Source: Tritrichomonas musculus (taxonomy: Eukaryota; Parabasalia; Tritrichomonadida; Tritrichomonadidae). From it: a DNA stretch of 25,583 nucleotides. This document shows, one piece after another, positions 18,101 through 25,583 of this stretch (positions within the stretch are counted from its first letter, which is position 1; each line of letters opens with the position of its first letter). A program made the translations under genes and the position numbers. The DNA lies in contig JAPFFF010000338.1 in NCBI GenBank assembly GCA_039105265.1, positions 1-25,583 on the forward strand. The letters are read 5' to 3'. Below the pieces are notes generated by a model. It had not been told where the DNA came from. It did not search any database and worked only from the letters and a program-made list of their open reading frames with translations.

Positions 18101-18848
18101 CATTTTTATCTTTTTGTCTAAAAGATATGTAAAGTCCTTTCATTAATCTTCCCAATCTTCCTTTTCTTGTATTTTTTGATTCATTTGAAGCCAATTTTAT
18201 GACATATTTAGATAATCCTATAGAAGGATTAAATATTTCTTCTTTAATCAACCCCATATCAATAACTACAGAAAGTTCATTTACATTAAGTGTTTCAGTA
18301 AATGAAGTTGAGAATATCAATTTTTTCACATTTTTCATACAAGGAGGGAATTCGCTTTTAATTATTTTGTTGATTTTTTTATTAGTGATACCAGAAACAG
18401 AGAAAGGAACGAAATACAAGAATTGTACATTATTTTCTTTCTTTTCCTCATTTACATTTTCTTCTTCTTCTTTCAATTCTTCATTTATATTTTCTTCTTT
18501 TTCTTTCTTTTCCTCATTTACATTTTCTTCTTTTTCTTTCAATTCTTCATTTACATTTTCTTCTTTTACTTTCAATTCTTTATTTACATTTTCTTCTTTT
18601 TCTTTCTTTTCTCCACTTGCAGTTTTTTTCTTTTCTTCATTTTGCTTTTTTTGTTTCTCTTCCTTTTTCTTTTTTTCTTCTTCTTCTTTAGCTTTTTGTT
18701 TCTTTTCATTTTCATTAATTATTTTTTTGAGTCTTTCTAAAAAACAGTCATAATTTTCATTTACCTTTGGTGTTATGTTAACAATGAAAATCTTTTTCTT
18801 TAGCCTCTTTGTTTCTTCTTCTTCTTTTTTCTTTTCATTTTGTTTCTT
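15135..18848 (-). CDS. DEAH helicase C-terminal half plus RBR (RING-IBR-RING2) ubiquitin-ligase module
   Basis: Open from about 18848 to the TAG at 15135-15137. There is no ATG before helicase motif V (the first codon often chosen, at 18575, is TTG), so it must continue the reading frame at 18835-20316. In order: a Lys/Glu-rich linker with five 11-residue repeats; helicase motifs V (STSFTETLNVNELSVVIDMG) and VI (TRKGRLGR, with Q replaced by T but both arginines kept); a helicase-associated region (AINTLVHNGAIDENSFEITELGNEIL type); an acidic Asn/Asp-rich spacer; a long region of unclear fold; then Cys-rich pairs (CYNACADPG, CQSCIYSSLC), an IBR-like CPDHF...CSVPGCQNFYCDQC and a clear RING2 (CQNCGWPYVKEEGCDIIECP, then CGHYFCDLCG) with the catalytic-type Cys of GCDIIEC. 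The order matches plant DEAH11/DEAH12. It would join RNA remodelling with ubiquitin transfer; targets are unknown. Confidence 0.8.
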   Translation of the reverse strand, partial: KKQNEKKKEEEETKRLKKKIFIVNITPKVNENYDCFLERLKKIINENEKKQKAKEEEEKKKKEEKQKKQNEEKKKTASGEKKEKEENVNKELKVKEENVNEELKEKEENVNEEKKEKEENINEELKEEEENVNEEKKENNVQFLYFVPFSVSGITNKKINKIIKSEFPPCMKNVKKLIFSTSFTETLNVNELSVVIDMGLIKEEIFNPSIGLSKYVIKLASNESKNTRKGRLGRLMKGLYISFRQKDKNDKKGIPSTQKDTEIEKSGTPTIQIRDLTKNYLMMKQVNIDLGKMNLIYKPNKKNLEVAINTLVHNGAIDENSFEITELGNEILRFDFIPIQYATTVAKYSKSFTNLKEKRCANFISSYISLIIANAKLLIKDEKPDKLLQFFDDGSDIVTLFNALNSLLKGYKFDKKQKRYSRKSKSKTPSQSNYTNQAPSLSSNIDIDNNNRSFDMNDSIDIDSTSQTPIIDIDNNNDNENQKYDDIDEKYGFHPFKIKELIKNLHTLSDYLFPGENPDQITNELSVFMKNHNIYDIIDDFIQNMNDQWKEIHYFDFKIARFTKTEKKPELVFLGSEKLIFDDNKNQTHGKVFLTKRPGWKGIIIPSHCYIFDISINDTYQPYQKYIGHLIHSPKSSQKAFDAIELEHRYIFNPWFNVLLESYFSKDIKNNKNISDVISFHQSRISDKIFLSFINSDNMKSQIKDAVNNCVKLLPFTPRSVLIYKNTPKSQGFIETITEINGIGSFDYNSMDSTFCRGAILDKNLILHCINNLNELSLVDAKIRICSLFVNDTCDPSEYDTKNLYVIDMLNENVPGIGNLKDVVKETYNNMKYKIKKKKNEVHSSQNPVKYGNFQFSPRLVNPSLFAYKKSRENVMDWFNRTFPNVFVKEVRNHNLKMKITDIHAVQDKIDKDLIKIETEMNLDYVAISFPLEIKNIITNEHKDWYVHIDKKHNTIISPKEKLEEIMNFIREKRKQSKSKKAASYFASIGTLPSFCYNACADPGNSKLTDTPITYYFENGETYTSKLCQSCIYSSLCYATQRFYTNEKTNSDYLFQIKKKPSSILKIPSKFNKDGTKCWPQVPLGQLISVLFDNDDTKLTSILSAYLRSINDYTMRYKMQKWLTFCPDHFDKFYEINDTELKCSVPGCQNFYCDQCKKMHINIDHEDDVTNNKCQNCGWPYVKEEGCDIIECPYCGHYFCDLCGKEFKSYCAANLHLSSAHRISKYSFEYETDSFYG
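18441..18605 (-). repeat. five 33-bp in-frame repeats coding KxKEENVNEEL
   Basis: Five successive 33-base units encode KEKEENVNKEL, KVKEENVNEEL, KEKEENVNEEK, KEKEENINEEL and KEEEENVNEEK. They belong to a longer charged linker (about 18430-18848) that separates the two RecA-like helicase lobes. A linker of this kind should be flexible or a single alpha-helix. The complementary strand gives long Phe/Ser-rich frames that are only shadows of it. Confidence 0.9.
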
Positions 18849-20316
18849 TTCTTTTTTTTTTCTCTCTCTTTACATCGTTTCTATCATTAAAGTCAGCTTT
18901 GATTATTTCGTACTGTAATTTGCGGCACTGTTCAGTATCAGGTAGAAAAACCAAAACATGACCTTCTTCGACATCTTTATTTTCAGAATCAGCCATTCTG
19001 AAAAGTGTTTTTTTAATTGCTCTTTTAATTCTTTTATTAGTCTGCTTTAGGAAATTCGGCTTTTTCTGTTTGTTTTTGGTCGGTTGTTCTTTGTTCTCAG
19101 ATTCACAAAATTCAATCACTTCTTCTTTGATTTCACACAGTGGCTCTTTCACCAATGTTTTGACTTTTGCCGAATTACCGAAGAAGTCTATAACTTCAGT
19201 TGGGAAGTTACATGATAAAAGAACAAAATTGAGCGAAATAAGAGAAGAAGAAGTTGGATCTTGTGGATTTGATAACGACCGTTTATAAAGTTCTAAAATT
19301 TGTGAAATAATAACCGAAATATGGCACGTTTTTTGGTTGATTTGATCAATAATGAATCGAGTATGAAGCATGAAATTCTCGCTATTTTCCAATCGATGCA
19401 TTAGTGGAAGAAAATTATAGGTCGTTAATAGACCAAAGGTCAATTTTTGACCTTTTTGACTTATTTTGTAATTTTTGTATGTTTTTTCGAGTTCTTCAAT
19501 GTCGTTTGTTACATTAATGTATTCGGAAATCGAAAGTTTCGACTCTGTAAGCGTGTTCATGAGTGATTTGACGTGATATGGATCTTTCATCACCATCAAA
19601 ATGAAAGGTGATTTGTTTCCTTCTTTCAAATTCTTGCAAAACAAAATAAGTGAAATGCATGTCGTCTTTCCTGTGCCGAAATACGAATCATTAAGAGATA
19701 TTTTATCTGTAATGTTGTTGATCTCGTTGTAATAATGGTATATTGTAACAAAATTTGACCTAAAAAATGGAAATTCGTCATTTTTGTCAACAAAAACGCA
19801 AAAATTGAATAGGTAGCATTCGAGACCAAGGCGTAAATCCAACAATTTAAGTTCTTGTTCATTTTGTTCTGATTTTGTCGAATTGGTAATTTCTGAGATG
19901 CGATTTGTTATATCTTTAATATTTGATAAAAAAACGGAAAGAGAGCGTTGGAAATAATCTATATCTTTGGACAATTTGGTAATAAGTGAACCTTTATATT
20001 CAGGGCTAACTTTTGAGAGAGATGAATTGTAGATATCTAAAATGATAATGAGTTTCTTATAGAATTTGGATAAGTCAGCTTTGAATATTTTATCGTTATT
20101 TAAATAATCTTTGTTATTAATAAAAATCAAAAAAATATCTTTTATTTGTTCAATTAAACTTTGAGAAGAATTATCTTCTGTATTATTTATAAACTCATTT
20201 ATTTGGCTTTGAATAAATGATATTTTTTTCTCAATTGTAGATAATTGATCATGAGAATCTGTTAATTTTGGATGAATTTCTTCGACATCGAGTACAGCAG
20301 AGGATTCTTGTAACAT
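18835..20316 (-). CDS. DEAH-type RNA helicase, N-terminal half with degenerate motifs II and III
   Basis: 493 residues from the ATG at 20316. An N-terminal helical region (1-200) precedes the first RecA-like lobe: P-loop FGTGKTT (213-219), a motif Ia region, LTFGLLTTY (292-300, matching the DEAH MTDGxLLRE position), motif II as DQIN (324-327, FIIDQINQKTCHISVII) and motif III as SCN (368-370, in place of SAT). VLVFLPDTEQC near residue 453 opens lobe 2. With DEAH changed to DQIN, metal binding and ATP hydrolysis should be weak or absent, although the P-loop lysine stays. The frame ends at a TGA shortly after a run of ten A (complement of 18852-18861); one base fewer there would continue into the C-terminal half. 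This suggests one gene of about 1,720 residues, with either a sequencing error, a recent lesion or ribosomal slippage at the run. Confidence 0.75.
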   Translation of the reverse strand: MLQESSAVLDVEEIHPKLTDSHDQLSTIEKKISFIQSQINEFINNTEDNSSQSLIEQIKDIFLIFINNKDYLNNDKIFKADLSKFYKKLIIILDIYNSSLSKVSPEYKGSLITKLSKDIDYFQRSLSVFLSNIKDITNRISEITNSTKSEQNEQELKLLDLRLGLECYLFNFCVFVDKNDEFPFFRSNFVTIYHYYNEINNITDKISLNDSYFGTGKTTCISLILFCKNLKEGNKSPFILMVMKDPYHVKSLMNTLTESKLSISEYINVTNDIEELEKTYKNYKISQKGQKLTFGLLTTYNFLPLMHRLENSENFMLHTRFIIDQINQKTCHISVIISQILELYKRSLSNPQDPTSSSLISLNFVLLSCNFPTEVIDFFGNSAKVKTLVKEPLCEIKEEVIEFCESENKEQPTKNKQKKPNFLKQTNKRIKRAIKKTLFRMADSENKDVEEGHVLVFLPDTEQCRKLQYEIIKADFNDRNDVKREKKKRKETK

Positions 20317-20436
20317 TTACTTTGACGATCAAAAATAAAAGAAAAAGATTGAAATGGTCAGAAAAGAAAACTTTTTCATAGTCTTGTTTTTTATAAAAAA
20401 AAAAAAAAATTACTCTGTGTTATGACTCAGGGATGG

Positions 20437-21050
20437 TTATCAATTAGTGTTGTTAAAAGTTATATACAAAAATTCCAAACAGACTTTTGTCAAAATCAAA
20501 AAAAATTAAAATAGACTTTAAAGACCAATTTAAACATATAAAAACATTTTTAAAGCAAATTTGAATTAATCTTTTTTGATTTTTTTGAGATAATCTTAAT
20601 TATTTTTTAGTAAATTTTCAAAATAAAATTAATTAAAATATTGTGAAAAAAAAGTTATTCAATTTTCTTGTAAAATTTATTGCTTTTTATATTTGCAAAC
20701 AAGTAAAAATATATTTTTTTTAGTAATTAATTATATATTTAAAAGAATAAATTTAATAAATATAAAGATAAATAGAGTTTATTTTAATTTTTGTCAACCA
20801 AAAAGTTATGTTTTTATTTTCTTAGGTATTCTCAAAAATTCAGAATAGCTTTTGATCAAATAAAAAATTTATTCTCAATTGCTTATCATAATTTCAATGA
20901 TAGAAACTTTTTAAATGTTATTTAATCGTTTTAATCTTTAATTGACTAGCTTTGTTTTTGGTATTTTGATTTGACTAACTCTGTTTTTGGTATTTCGGTT
21001 GTATTTCGGTTGTATTTTTGTCTATAACTTTTAACAACACTATTATCAAT
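20437..21050. mobile_element. hAT-type MITE with 8-bp target duplication
   Basis: TTATCAAT occurs directly at both edges (20437-20444 and 21043-21050). Inside these, 29-bp terminal inverted repeats (20445-20473 and 21014-21042) match at 28 of 29 positions, beginning TAGTGTTGTTAAAAGTTATA. The end TAGTG fits the hAT consensus YARNG, and an 8-bp duplication is the hAT hallmark. The 598-bp body has no coding capacity. Subterminal repeats are present: TTGACTAGCTTTGTTTTTGG-type 25-mers at 20942-20966 and 20971-20995, with a looser mirrored copy near 20475-20497, as expected for transposase binding. It lies 120 bases before the helicase start codon and could influence its promoter. Nearly identical ends point to a recent insertion. 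Confidence 0.88.
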
Positions 21051-21176
21051 AAAACCTCCGATAAATAGCCGATGTAAAAATCGACTTTTTGTTGGGAAAT
21101 TTTATGAAATTTTAACGATATTATACAAAAAGTTGTTAGTCTACATCGACCATTTATCTTAAAATTGTATTCTTAA

Positions 21177-22817
21177 GTGGCTTCCATTTTTTATGAATTA
21201 AGCCAACTTCAAGGCTTCAAAAGTCTTTTACAAGAAGCTAAAGATTTTTTCAAGCATGTTTGTGAGCAACAAGATTCAAAATCAAAGAAAATCTATATTG
21301 ATTTTAAGCAAACGAATTTATTTTATTGCGAAAGTACTTTTGATTCACCGTCTATCTCCGATATATTAAACTTTTTTGATGACATATCTATTGAAATCGA
21401 TTATTCATCGAAAGTCTATGATTCAATATACCAAATTATTTCCAAGCTTAAACGAACCAGCGTTCCAAAGATGAAAATTATCATAATAATCACATCAAGA
21501 CGTGATATAGGCAAAAGTTTTATTGACAAAAATCAAAGATCATTCATTCAAAGGATGTTCCTCATTGTCCAAGGTCACTCTACCGCCAAAACTTGCATAA
21601 CTTGAAGATTTCACATTTGCTGGATGTTGTTTATTAACTGACATAACGATTCCTTCAACGGTTACAAAAATAGGAAGTCATTGTTTTGATGGTTGTTCAT
21701 CATTGAATGAAATAAACGTTCCCAATTCAATCAATTCAATCTGTGAATCTGCTTTTGAATCATGTTCATCACTAGAAGAAATTGATCTTCCAAATTCCAT
21801 TAAAACCATTGAAAGATCCACTTTTTTGGACTGTTCAAAATTGAGGAAAATCACGATTCCTCCATGCAGTTTGTTGCATGAAGTCACAATTCCTGATGGT
21901 GTTGAATGTATTTCTGAAAAAGTATTTCATTAATGTAAACATTCCTTCTTCTGTTAAAGCAATATGTAGCTCTGCTTTCGGATCCTGTGAAAGTTTGACT
22001 GAAATCAAACTTCCTTCGAATTTGGAAAGAATTGAAAAGTTTGCATTCACAACATGCATCAGGCTACAAAAGTTGATCCTTCCTTCTAGTTTGGTGATCA
22101 TGCGTTCTTTAACTGTGAGTCGCTTTCTGAGATTGAAATTCCACCAACAATCAAATCGATTGAATCCTTCACATTCATGAAATGCTCATCATTGAAAAAA
22201 GTAACAATTCCATCATCAGTGTCAACCATTGGTGATTTTTGCTTCTGTGAATGTCTTCAACTGTAACTGAAATTGGCAAAGAAATTTTCAATGGATGCTC
22301 ATCGTTGAAAAAAGTGTCACTTCCTTCTTCAATTAAATCAATTAAATTGAATACTTTCTGGAAATGTTCATCGTTAAGTGAAGTGATTTTACCTTCTTCA
22401 GTTAAAGTGATTGAAAATGGAGCTTTTTATAACTGCACTTCTTTGAAAAATTTTGCATTTCCTTCATCATTGACAAAAATTGGTAACGAAGCTTTCAATG
22501 GTTGCTCGTCTTTAGAAAAAGTGGAGTTTCCGGCCACTTTGAATTCAATTGGCGATGAAACTTTTTGTGTTTGTAAAGTATTGAAAGAATTATCTTTGCC
22601 TCCAAAGATAAAGACCGTTGGAAATCTGGCTTTTAAAGACTGTTCTTCTTTGTCTGCTGTTACAATCCTTTCATCAAGCGTGATGCTTGGAATTGGCACA
22701 TTTGGTGATTGTCCGATAATTGAAATATCATGTCTATCGCCAATAAGAATTAATTTCAGCAAAGCTGTGCTGGGCATTAATTCAACAGCAATAATTAAGA
22801 AAATTGAAAAAAAGTAA
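21177..22817 (+). pseudogene. BspA-like LRR_5 protein with its N-terminal region, broken
   Basis: 21177-21530 encodes a non-LRR leader (FYELSQLQGFKSLLQEAKDF, later KLKRTSVPKMKIIIIITSRR) with a TAA directly before it and no in-frame ATG at its start. LRR units follow in three frames: GCSSLSKVTLPPKL with a frame change near 21530 and a TAA inside it near 21598, FDGCSSLNEINVPNSINSIC, then FGSCESLTEIKLPSNLERIE, then ESLSEIEIPPTIKSIESFTF, and from 22251 one long clean run ending TAIIKKIEKK at 22815-22817. At least four breaks are present. The LRR sequence itself is well preserved, so inactivation looks recent. Role as for the LRR gene at 7183. The leader probably represents the true N-terminal domain that the other two LRR genes here lack. 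Confidence 0.8.
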
Positions 22818-24639
22818 TTTAAAATAATATGATTATTTTTTTAATACAAAAAAAAGTAGCCATTAATAACTCAAGGGGGAATTTTGGATAATTTTTATCG
22901 GGCCTGATACTTATTATCGTTTGAGGTCAATAAAAATCAGGAGAGATATTTGCTTATGATAAAAAATTTTAAAATATTACCAAACTTTTATTTATTTTGC
23001 TAAAAATGATTTTCTCTGATTGGGTTGAATATCCTTTGGTTATTAATTAAAATTAATATTGAAAATTTCGGAAAATCAAATGTCGGAATTTGCTTTTTAA
23101 TTAAATTAATATTTTCCATTAAAATTTTTGATAGAAAAACTGTATTATAGTTGGTTGACAAAAAAATATTTTTGGACAAAAAAATATTTTCACATCACCT
23201 TTTTTTAAAATATTTTTATCTTGATTTGTACTGAAGATTATTTAAGTTAATTATTTTATTAAAAATGTATAAATGATTAATTATTTTTATTTTATTAATA
23301 TAATTATTAAAATATCTAAATTTAAGGAGAAATTCGAATAATTTTCATTATTCAAATACAAATTTTGATAATGGTTTTCGTTCATATATTCAAATATTTT
23401 TTGGCTTAAAATAATAGAACTATTTTTAAAATTAAATTATTATTTAATTTGATCAAAAAGATTTTCATATTATTCGAAAACTGGTAAGATAAAAACGATT
23501 TTTTATAAAACGTAAAATATAATTGTTTACCATTTTCCAGGAGACAAAGATGGTTTTACAGTTTTTTGTTTACAAAATATTATTTATATATTAATTACCA
23601 TTTTATTTTAATGATTTGGACAGATAATTATAGTTTATTTAACGAGATGTCTATAAAATTTTAATATTTTTCTTTTGCCAAAAAATTATATCAAGCAAAC
23701 TTTTATTTAAACAAGCAATGCGTATTTTAATTTTATATATTATATATAATAAGTTAATTGTATAGATAAAGCCAATAAACAAATAGGTGATGAAATATAA
23801 AAAATAATCATAATAATATGATATGCAAAAAATTTGATATGATGAAGATATCTTTTATAATTGATCAAAGAATAACATAATATAGTATAATTAAATCATA
23901 TTCATGGCTAATCAAATAATCACTTGATTTTCATTTAATAGAAATATAGTATTTGTACAAATTTTTAATTAATCTTTGAATAGCTAATGACTAGTATCAT
24001 TTAAGTTATGAAATAAATTATATACTTTTATTAATAATGCAATAATACTATATAAAAAGTAATATTTAGTAAAAATAGAATATTTATAAAGATATTATGA
24101 TTTTAAATTATCCAAACCTCATATCAATTTAAAAATATATTTATCTTTATAGCTATACACTTTTTTCAGCTATTATTTAATTATTTAACAATTAATAAAA
24201 ATATTTTACATTATTATATTTATTATAAATGTAAAATATTCTTTCTTAAGTGAATGAAAGAATACTTTAAAATATGAAATGTGATATAAAAACTTTTTTA
24301 TATTTTTTTAAATTGACATTTATCTCATTGAAAAATAGATTTTTTTATTTGATAAATAATTTATCATATTATTAAATTTAAAATATTCAATTTATATAAT
24401 CAATATTAGATATATAAATTCAAAAAAAAAAAAAAAAAGTTCAACCAAAACTAAATTTAAACAGAAAAACATATTCGCACTTGTATTTTCCATTAAAATT
24501 TTCTAAAATTTATAATTTTAGCAAATTTCCAAATTGCACTTTAATGTTTTTTTCGTTATGATCAACACTCTTATTTGTTTTTTTATACTCATACCACTCT
24601 ATTAAACTGACAGGGGGAAAAAAAAATTGAATACAATTT

Positions 24640-24689
<50 letters not shown>

Positions 24690-24751
24690 GAATGAAAATT
24701 TTCCAAAAATTGGCATTTTAGTATCGAAAATTTTCAACTTTTATTGCCATA
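22818..24751. other. long A+T-rich stretch without genes
   Basis: Nearly 2 kb with no usable reading frame, tRNA or domain on either strand. It contains a short direct repeat (GGACAAAAAAATATTTT type, about 23156-23190), an A17 run at 24422-24438 and the T43 run described separately. I found no inverted ends that would mark an element. Confidence 0.6.
24643..24685. repeat. T43 homopolymer upstream of a start codon
   Basis: Forty-three T without interruption, 66 bases before the ATG at 24752. It is the longest of three T runs over 25 in the window. The length may be inexact in the assembly, since runs of this size are poorly measured. Confidence 0.85.
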
Positions 24752-25306
24752 ATGTTGAGTCATTTATTTTTCATGGACGCTTCAATAGATGGGAATATGC
24801 TACTAAAAAAAACAGAGCTAACAAATAGGCCTCTATTACCTTCAATTACATTCTTTTTTGAGAATGAAGAATTAGAAAATAATAATTTAATTAGCTATTA
24901 CTGTTTTAATAAACAATGTTCAAATGCAAATAATTTGGAATGCATTCCACCGTCGTCAATAACGGGAGAAAATATACTACTTAATGGCCATGTTGAAAGC
25001 CCAAAATGTACAGCAAGAAAAATGTTTTATGGGAAAGGCCCAGAAATAGAAAGATTAAGAAATGTTCCACATTTTCGTGAACCTTATGAAAACCTGGAAA
25101 TGTTCATTCGACTTGGAAAGCCAGATAAAGCAACCATTAACGAAATTGGTGAAAAGTATAATGAATATTTCCATGATGATATAAAAAATAAAATTTGTCC
25201 AAAATTTGGAAGAGATCAAAAAAGGAATAAATCACTAGCTATTTGGTTTTTTGAAGATAATAAACATATTATTATTCCATGGTTAGAAGGAATTGTAGAG
25301 AGTTAG
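24752..25306 (+). CDS. hypothetical protein, 184 residues, possible degenerate zinc-binding segment
   Basis: The frame runs from ATG 24752 (MLSHLFFMDASIDGNMLLKK) to TAG. I do not recognise the family. Residues about 55-90 hold four cysteines (YYCFNKQC, then LECIPPS, then SPKCTARKMF), which might bind one metal ion. The C-terminal 80 residues are basic and helical, ending in aromatic-rich IWFFEDNKHIIIPWLEGIVE. Amino-acid use is ordinary for a real protein and unlike random A+T-rich sequence. No signal peptide or membrane segment is seen. It stands alone after 2 kb without genes and could be a piece of a mobile-element gene or the start of a truncated host gene. Confidence 0.5.
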   Translation: MLSHLFFMDASIDGNMLLKKTELTNRPLLPSITFFFENEELENNNLISYYCFNKQCSNANNLECIPPSSITGENILLNGHVESPKCTARKMFYGKGPEIERLRNVPHFREPYENLEMFIRLGKPDKATINEIGEKYNEYFHDDIKNKICPKFGRDQKRNKSLAIWFFEDNKHIIIPWLEGIVES

Positions 25307-25583
25307 AAGCATTTAATCTTGCGATAAAAAAAATGGTATTTATTAGATTTCGATTTTTCCTAAGGAAATCATCAAATAGGTCATATATTTCAAACGTTTC
25401 AAGAAATATGAATTCTCGAATTGTTTTTAAACAAATAACTTTCCGTTAAGGAGAATAAAAGGTAGATACCTAATTGCTTTTGATTTATAAAATAACCCCT
25501 GTAATTATTTTCAAGGACGTTTAATGGTTGAGTAAAGGAGTACAACCGATTTTTAATTTAAAAAGTGAAAAATTGAATGAAAA
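25307..25583. other. window end, nothing recognised
   Basis: 277 bases after the last stop codon with no reading frame of note. A small 11-base palindrome, TTCCTAAGGAA, lies at about 25356-25366. Confidence 0.5.

Noticed and set aside
18199-18753. Phe/Ser-rich plus-strand frames that look like membrane proteins
   Set aside because: They are the complement of the Lys/Glu linker and motif V region of the helicase gene, which has clear motifs on the minus strand.

Overview
The window is very A+T-rich eukaryotic DNA that looks like the genome of a parabasalid protist, most probably a trichomonad of the Tritrichomonas type. The basis is the gene content: BspA-like surface leucine-rich repeat (LRR_5) genes, a DUF3447-type ankyrin protein, a BTB-like protein with a C-terminal F5/8 type C (discoidin-like) domain, a calponin-homology/kinase gene, a pogo-like DNA transposon and many broken family members. 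No spliceosomal intron could be supported. The species assignment is inference from family resemblance, not from a search.

Layout, left to right. 46-1771 is a nearly whole pogo/Tc1-mariner-type transposon with a DD35D transposase, short inverted ends and TA at both edges. It is followed by a 65-bp tandem duplication and a 23-bp minisatellite (about 1803-2210), then 1.4 kb without genes. 3626-4745 is a decayed BspA-like LRR gene interrupted by a ~360-bp insert with inverted ends built from a CCCCCTAAC motif. A small Sel1-like fragment follows. 5519-8193 holds an ankyrin gene, an ankyrin remnant and a long BspA-like LRR reading frame, and the last ankyrin repeat reads straight into the LRRs in one frame. 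8315-11655 is a CH-domain / membrane / pseudokinase locus broken in its first two thirds, with an intact pseudokinase end. A tRNA-Ser(AGA) gene (11701-11782) follows, then a damaged tRNA-like copy (11856-11928) whose 3' end is cut off and joined to a decayed, internally repeated gene on the minus strand (to 13065). 13565-14911 is an intact BTB-like / F5/8-type-C gene.

15135-20316 (minus strand) is the most interesting locus: a DEAH-type RNA helicase that carries, after its helicase-associated domain, a C-terminal RBR-type (RING-IBR-RING2) ubiquitin-ligase module. This is the architecture of plant DEAH11/DEAH12. Here motifs II and III are degenerate while the P-loop, the motif VI arginines and the RING2 active-site cysteine are kept. 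The two halves lie in different frames and meet at a run of ten A inside a Lys/Glu-rich linker that contains five 33-bp repeats. A clean hAT-type MITE (20445-21042, 8-bp target duplication, 29-bp ends) sits directly upstream of that gene. 21177-22817 is a third BspA-like gene, broken. 22818-24751 is a long stretch without genes ending in T43, and 24752-25306 is an unrecognised 184-residue reading frame.

The genes do not form a pathway. The region reads as a patch of fast-changing gene families (surface LRR, ankyrin, kinase) mixed with DNA transposons and repeat expansions, with three apparently sound genes: tRNA-Ser, the BTB/F5-8C gene and perhaps the helicase-RBR gene.
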